Of a DNA stretch of 64,000 bases, positions 58,061-64,000 are shown in pieces (the stretch's first letter is position 1; each line of letters begins with the position of its first letter). Origin of the DNA: Cavia porcellus (lineage: Eukaryota > Chordata > Mammalia > Rodentia > Caviidae); assembly GCF_034190915.1 (NCBI RefSeq), contig NW_026947502.1, forward strand, positions 35,742,785 through 35,806,784, in the 5' to 3' direction. Below the pieces are notes generated by a model that did no database searches, was not told the origin of the DNA, and saw only the letters and a list, made by a program, of their open reading frames with translations. A program made the translations under genes and the position numbers.

Positions 58061-58307
58061 GAAAGTAAACTGGGCATCTTTCTAAGTTCAACAGTGCCAA
58101 CAGGATTTGTACCTTCTCATGATACCAGCTTCACTATCAATGAGTTAGACTGACAGTTACAATCCAAGTGTGTTTAAAGTAGATTTAAAATATCTGTTGG
58201 GTAATTAGACCACATAATCTAAATACAATATTTGGCAATATATTAATTAAAATTCAGAACTTTATTCAAGGACTCCTGTTATAGAAAATGAAAATTGATT
58301 GCACTAG

Positions 58308-58692
58308 TTTTTTAGGGTTACCACAATAGAGTAGCACAAACTAGGTGTCCCCAAACAACATAATTTTATTATCTCACAATTCTGGAGCTCAGAAGTCTAA
58401 GTTCAAGGTGTCAACAAGGCTATGCTGCCTCTGAGACCTGTGGGGGGTGCAGTGTGCTAGGGTTGCTGTAACAAAGTGCGACAGACTTCATAGCTTAATG
58501 ACAAAATATTCATTTCTTCTGAAAGCTAGATTCTGAGATTTACTATTCTGAGATCTCAGCTACAGTTCTGAGATCAAGAATTGGTTTCTCTCAACCCACC
58601 CTTCTTGTCTTGCAGGTGGCTGTCTTCTCTTTGTCTTCCTTCTGAATATGTATGGGTCCAGATTTCTTCATTTTATAAGTACAGTGATCATA
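58308..58692 (-). repeat. Two ancient LTR-like fragments, antisense
   Basis: 58308-58440 ('tagggttaccacaatagagtagcac', 'attatctcacaattctggagctc') and 58449-58690 ('tagggttgctgtaacaaagtg', 'gatcaagaattggtttctc', 'gtggctgtcttctctttg') each start with the same type of head, so two members of one class lie side by side or nested. The family was not fixed. Confidence 0.5.
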
Positions 58693-58999
58693 TTAAGGAT
58701 AGCAACAATACAGAATTTAAAAAATTAAGAAAACATTAGTTGATAAATTACATACTGTCATCTTAGAAACAGTTGTTCAAGTTACAAAATTAAAGTGTAC
58801 AAAGTGGACATTCAAACAGTGAGACTGCAAACAGTTCTGCTCAAGGATCTAACAAAAGCTTATTAATATGGCCATCTATCTTACACATTTAAACTTACAT
58901 GCAATTATATCCTTCAGAGCACTTTCCTTTTCTCTCTTTTTACAATGGCAATAACATATTTTGGGTTTTATTATTCCTATAGTTCTTAGAACTTTGTAC

Positions 59000-61900
59000 A
59001 CTAGAAGCACAATATTTATGATATTTATAAATGATTCTTATTTATTTCACGTATGAGGATAGTCTCAAGTTGAAATGGATATTTCAATATGAAGGCCTCA
59101 AGATGATCCTTTTTTGTAGCTGAGTAATATTCTTTCTCATCCACTCTGCAGTTGATGGGCATTTTGGTTGCTTCCATGATTTAGCTATTACAAATTGTGC
59201 TGCTATAAACATAGGTGCACATATTTCACTGTGACATGACCTTTTCAGTTTTTCTGGGAAAATACCTGGGAGGGCCATAGCTGGGTTGAATGGAACTTCC
59301 ACTCCTACTCTTCTGAGAAATATCCATACTGACTTCCATAGTGGCCGCACCATTCTACACCCCACCAACAGTGGAGCAGTGTTCCTTTTACCCTGCAGCC
59401 TCGCCAACATTTGTTATCAGTTGATTTCTTGATAGCAGCTATTCTTTCCAGAGTGAAATGAAATCTCAATGCTGTTTTAATTTGCATTTTTCAAATGAGC
59501 AGTGATGATGAATATTTATTCATATGTTTTTTTTTCCATTTGTATATCTTCATTTGAGAACTATGTGTTCATCTCAGATGCCTATTTTTGGAGAGGGTCT
59601 TTGAATTTGGGGGGTTGAGGTTTTTCAATTCTTTATATGTTCTTGATATAAGTCCTTTGAGGGGTTGCTGGCTAAAATTTTTTTTACATTCTGTGGGTTT
59701 TCTCTTCACTCTTTTGGTGATTTCTTTTAAAGTGCAAAAACTTTTCAATAATATGAGGTCTCAGTTGTTGATTCTTTGAAGTGTTTCCCTTGCAGTTTGC
59801 GTTTTGTTTATTGATTCTCAGCCTACCCCTATGTCTCCAAGACTTCTACCTTGTATTCCAGTAGACTTAGTGTTCCTGTTTTAATATTTAGATCTTTGAT
59901 CCATTTAGACTTTAGTTTTGTGCATGGTGATACTCATGGGTCTAGTTTCAGCCTTCAGCATGTGGAAAGCCAATTTTTCCAACACCATTTATTAAAGATG
60001 CTAGTCTTCTTCCAATGAACCTTTGTCAAATATAAGATAGCTGAGTGTATTTATAGTTGTGTTTGCATCTTCTAATCTCTTCCACTGATCCTCAGGTCTA
60101 TTTTTTTGCCAGTACCATGCTGACTTTATTGCTGTGGCTTTGTAGTATAGTTTCAAGTCAGGAATTGAGATGCCTCTTGCCTTGCCTTTGTTGCCCAGAA
60201 TTGCATTTGCTATTTTAGGTCTCTTTTGTTTCGAAATGAATTTTAGGATTGTTTTCTCTAAATCTGTGAGATATGTTAATGGTATTTTTATTGGGATTGC
60301 ATTAAATCTGTATAAGAGTTTTGGGAGTATGGCCATTTCAACAATGTTAGGTCTTGCTAGCCAAGAGCAAGGAAAATCCTTCCATTTTCTAATACCCTCT
60401 TCAATCTCCTTTTTTAGTGTAGCATAACTTTCAGCATATAGGTCTTTTACATTCTTGGTTAGGTTGATTCCCAAGTAGTTCATTTTTTAAGATACTACTG
60501 TGAAAGGAGATATTTCCATACTTTCTGTCCTCAGTGAGTTTTTTTGTTTGTGTACAATAATGCTTGATTTTTGAGCACTGACTTTGTATCCAGGTACACT
60601 GCTGAATTTGTTTATTACCTCTAGTAGTCTTTTAATGGAGATTTTTGAGTCTTCTATATAGAGTATGATGTCATCTGCAAATAGTAATAATTTAACTTCT
60701 TCCTTTCCTATCTTTATTCCTTTTATTTCTCTCTCTTGTATGGTTGCCCTCGCTAATTTCCAGAACTATATTGAATAAGAGTGGTGACAGTGGACATTCT
60801 TGTCTGGCTCCTGATTTTCATGTGAAAGCTTTCAGTTTTTGTCCATTTAGGATAATGTTGGCTGTTGATTTGTCATAGATGGCCTTTATAAGATTGAGGT
60901 AAACACCATGTATTCCGAGTTTCTGAAGATTTTTTTTATCATGAACATGTATTGACTTTATCGAAAGCTTTTTCTGCATCTATTGAGATGACCATGTGGT
61001 TTTGGTTTTGGCTCTATTGATGTGGTGTATTACATTTATTGATTTGCATATGTTACACCATCCCTGCATTCCTGAAATGAATCCCACTTGATTGTGATGT
61101 GTAATCTTCTTGATGATTTGCTGCATTCTATTTGCCAGTATTTTATTGAAAATCTTTGCATCAGTGTTCATTAGTGAGATTGGCCTATAGTTCTCCTTTT
61201 GTTTGGTTCTTTCTCTGGTAATAATTGCTGCCTGGAATGATTTAAGGCGGATTGCTTCCTTTTCAATTTCACTGAAGAGTTTAAGAAGTATTGGCATCAA
61301 ATTTTCTCTACATTTCTTATAGAATTCAGCTGTGAATCGATCAGGACCTTGACATTTCTTTGTTGATTAGTTTTTAATTAGATTTTCAATTTCAATAGCT
61401 GATACTGGGTCATTCAAAATTGCTATATCTTTTTGGACGAGCTTTGGTAGTTCATGTTTCTTGAAATCTGTCCATTTTTTCTGTGTTTTCCACTCTGTCA
61501 GTAGAGATTTTCAAAGTAGGCATTCATGATTTTTGAATATCCATGGGATCTGTAGTAATTTCCCCCTTTTCAGTCCTTGTTGTATGAATTTGGATTTTTT
61601 CTTTATTTTTCTTGATAAGGTTAGCTATAGGTTTGTCAATTTCATTCTCTCAAAAACCCAATTTTTTGATTCATTAATTCTTTATATTGCTGTTTTAGTT
61701 TCACTGCATTGATTTCTGCTCTAATCTTTACAATTTCCTCTCTTCTATGAACCTCGGGGTTTCACTTGCTCTTTTCCTAGAAGCTTGAGATTAAGCATTA
61801 GGTTGTTTATTTTTGATCACTCTGTTTTCTTGATATGACAATTTATTGCTATATATTTCCCTTTTAAGATCACTTTCATTGCATCCCAAAAATTGCAGTA

Positions 61901-62597
61901 TGTTGTTTCTGCATTTGCATTGAATTGTAGGTATTGCTTTATTTCTTCTTTAATTTCATCTGTAGCTCACTGGTTGTTTGGAAGGTTGTTATTCAATTTC
62001 CATGTATTTAAGAAGGTTTTGAGAAGAATGTGTGTTCTGATGTGGTTGGTTGAAACCCTCTGTAAACATTGACTAGGTCCAACTGCTCACAGGTATGATT
62101 TAGTTCTATTATTTCTTTGCTGACTTTTTATCTAGTTTATCTATCTCTTTGTGACAATGGGGTATTAAGGTCCCCTGTTATAATTGTGTTCTTGTGTATT
62201 TGGTTTTTCTTGTCCATTTGTATTTGTCCTCTATATTTGGATGCTCCTTCATTTGGTGCATATCTATTTATAATTGTTAGTTCTTCCACCTGAGTTTTTC
62301 CACTAATGAGTATGTAGTGACCTTCTTTATCTCTTTTAATCATTTTAGGTTTGAAGTTCACATTGTCTGCAAGTAGAATAGTTGCTTTTTTCTGGGTTCC
62401 TGTTGCATAGAATACTGTTTCCATTCTTTGACTTTTAATCTATGAGTTTCCTTTTGAGTCAGATGTGTCTCTTGTATATAACATATTGTAGGATCCTGTT
62501 TCTTGAGTCATTCTGTCAACCTATTTCTTTTGATAGGTGAACTGAGGCCATTTACATTTATGGATATAACTGATATGTACTGTCTCAACTTTGCCAT
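59000..62597 (-). pseudogene. L1 ORF2 (endonuclease/reverse transcriptase), decayed
   Basis: Readable minus-strand blocks in order: endonuclease (62137-62424, '[20 protein letters not shown]', 'TGDLNTPLSQRDR', with the catalytic D-x-N preserved), RT entry (60980-61300, '[19 protein letters not shown]', '[13 protein letters not shown]'), the post-RT region (60001-60483, '[20 protein letters not shown]') and the Cys region (59084-59487, 'NKCWRGC', 'LLHCWW'). FADD is readable near 60675. A part of the endonuclease domain near 62000-62050 is deleted compared with the copy at 39350-39480. Frameshifts and stops throughout. Confidence 0.8.
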
Positions 62598-62649
62598 GTT
62601 ATGTTCTAGTTGTTTGCTTTCTGCTCTTCCCCTTTAATTGCTTTTCCTA

Positions 62650-63701
62650 CCTGGTGGTTTCTTTCTGTTGTTATTCTGAGAATTGTAATCATTTTTATCT
62701 CTATCTAGTATGTCTTTCAACACTCTTTCTAGGATTGGTTTGGTGGTCATGAATTTCTTCAGTTATTCTTTGTCATGGAAGTATCTTGTTTATCCCTTAA
62801 ATTTGAATGAAAATTTTTCTGGGTACAGCAGTCTGGGTTGAAAGTTGTTTTCTTTCAGGGTTTGAAATACCTCACTCCAAGCCCGTCTTAACTTGAGGTT
62901 TGTGCTGAAAAGTCTGCATTTATTCTAATGGGCTTTGCTTGATAGGTGAGTTGTGTCCTTTCTCTAACAGCTTTTAGTATTTTTTTTTAATGCTCCATGT
63001 CTGAGATCTTAATTATTGTATGTCTGGGTGTAGATTTATGTTGCTTGTGGTTGTTTGGTGTTCTATATGCCTCACTTATCTGCATATCAGATTTTTTCCC
63101 CATGTCTGGGAAATATATTTTATTTATGTAACTTGCAATGATTTCTGCATCTTCACAAATGCCTATTAATCCTTTATTGTTTCTCTTGGCATCATCTTGA
63201 AGCTGCTGGATTGTCATTTCATATTGCTTTGTTATTTTTAAAAGTTCTATCCTTTCATGATCAGTAATTGTGATCCTGTCCTCAAGGTGTGAAATTCTAT
63301 CCTCAACTTCATTGAAATGGTTTTGCCAGCTTTCAATAGAATTTTTTGTTCCTTCGATTTCTTTTTGAGTTTGTTTCATGCATTCTCTTTGTTTTCTGTG
63401 TTGTTCATTCAAGGTTTCAATCAGTTTCCCATGCTCCTCTACTTTTTTAAAAAAAATCTATTTCTTCTCCAGCTATGCTGAGCAACTCCTTTACTAATAT
63501 TGTTATTTCTGTTTTTACATGAGAGATTACTTGTGATTTGATTTCCTCTATAGCCTCTTGGAGTTTTTCTTTTTTTTCCACTTGCTATCTTTCAGAGATT
63601 TCCGGGGTGTTACTTTGGAAGTCCTCTATTTCAGTGTCTCCTGCACTTACTCCTGGTGGACTAGATGTTTGAGATTTTATTTTGCTTTTTCATTTTGCCA
63701 T
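62650..63701 (-). pseudogene. L1 ORF1 (coiled-coil RNA-binding protein), decayed
   Basis: Start ATG at 63701 gives MAK, then TGA at codon 4 (63690-63692), the same codon as in the 41133 copy. After a frameshift near the T/A-run at 63445-63460, the coiled coil and RNA-binding domain are open for 141 codons (62987-63412: 'DRISHLEDRITITDHERIEL', 'YEMTIQQLQDDAKRNN', 'EAYRTPNNHKQHKSTPRH'). The C-terminal part to about 62650 is broken. Confidence 0.8.
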
Positions 63702-64000
63702 TTACCCCGTTCAGGTTAATTAGTCCTTCAATCCCACTAGTGTCAACTGTTGGTAGTGTGGATCTTTGAGTCCTACGGTAAGGTTGATGTTTGTCCAATT
63801 GCTGAGTCTCAAAATGAAGAGTTGGGTCAGTCACCTGAATTTCCCCTGAAGGGCCTGTTGAGTGAGTCCTATGTTCTTCCTAGGCTTACAAGCCTAGGTG
63901 TACTGATGGAAATCAACCCCTAGTTCCTGCTGTTATTATAGCTTCAGGTTGTTCAAAGTCACCAGATTTCCTTTATAGTGTTTGTCTCAGTTGGGACCCT

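Larger units (their letters stand above)
58695..64000 (-). mobile_element. Long L1, antisense, running off the window
   Basis: 3' UTR (58695-59000) matches the copies at 25670 and 35040 from 'aacattagttgataaattacat' on. ORF2 follows (59000-62597), then ORF1 (62650-63701) and the start of a 5' UTR (63702-64000+). The terminal roughly 60-90 bp of 3' UTR and the poly-A tract seen in the other copies are missing, so the 3' end is truncated or recombined. Small deletions are scattered throughout. Confidence 0.9.

Noticed and set aside
1..64000. CRISPR array, prokaryotic operon, rRNA or mitochondrial insertion
   Set aside because: No regularly spaced short repeats, no closely packed genes, and no recognisable rRNA or mitochondrial gene order on either strand.

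Overview
The window is vertebrate, specifically mammalian, nuclear DNA: AT-rich, with no operon-like gene packing and dominated by interspersed repeats. The SINEs are rodent-type. Three tRNA-Ala-derived ID elements (about 11.35, 34.0 and 46.7 kb) and one ID+B1 composite (about 4.9 kb) are visible, with no primate Alu. That mix, with distinctive MaLR LTRs and a non-murine LINE-1, fits a rodent outside the mouse/rat group, most likely a squirrel-like (sciurid) or related genome. This placement is inference from repeat families only.

No complete host protein-coding gene could be supported. Every recognisable long coding frame belongs to a transposable element, and all are broken. The window is best read as intergenic or deep-intronic. 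One weak candidate for a terminal coding exon lies at 49795-49856 (+).

Layout. 0.5-5.5 kb: MLT1-like LTR, old DNA-element piece, MIRs and the ID+B1 SINE. 6.1-9.2 kb: a nearly complete fossil hAT (Charlie8-like) DNA transposon with a decayed ZBED/GTF2IRD2-type transposase on the minus strand, split by an ERVL-type solo LTR; a MaLR LTR follows. 9.9-21 kb: scattered LTRs, MER5-like pieces and microsatellites; one MaLR LTR (15.4-16.5 kb) carries an unidentified insert. 21.7-24.2 kb: ancient antisense L1 interrupted by a 661-bp 5'-inverted (twin-primed) young L1. 25.1-32.3 kb: an older antisense L1 interrupted by a 4.7-kb 5'-truncated L1.

34.2-44.7 kb holds a three-level nest: ancient L1, then a MaLR provirus with both LTRs, then a 6.7-kb full-length L1 with clear target-site duplications. 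45-58 kb: sparse old repeats (MIR, L2, LTRs), including a class II-type solo LTR with a 6-bp duplication (56664-57059). 58.7 kb to the window end: a third long antisense L1 running off the edge.

Nearly all L1 sequence lies on the minus strand. The elements do not form a functional pathway. Their value is as an insertion stratigraphy whose order can be read from who interrupts whom.
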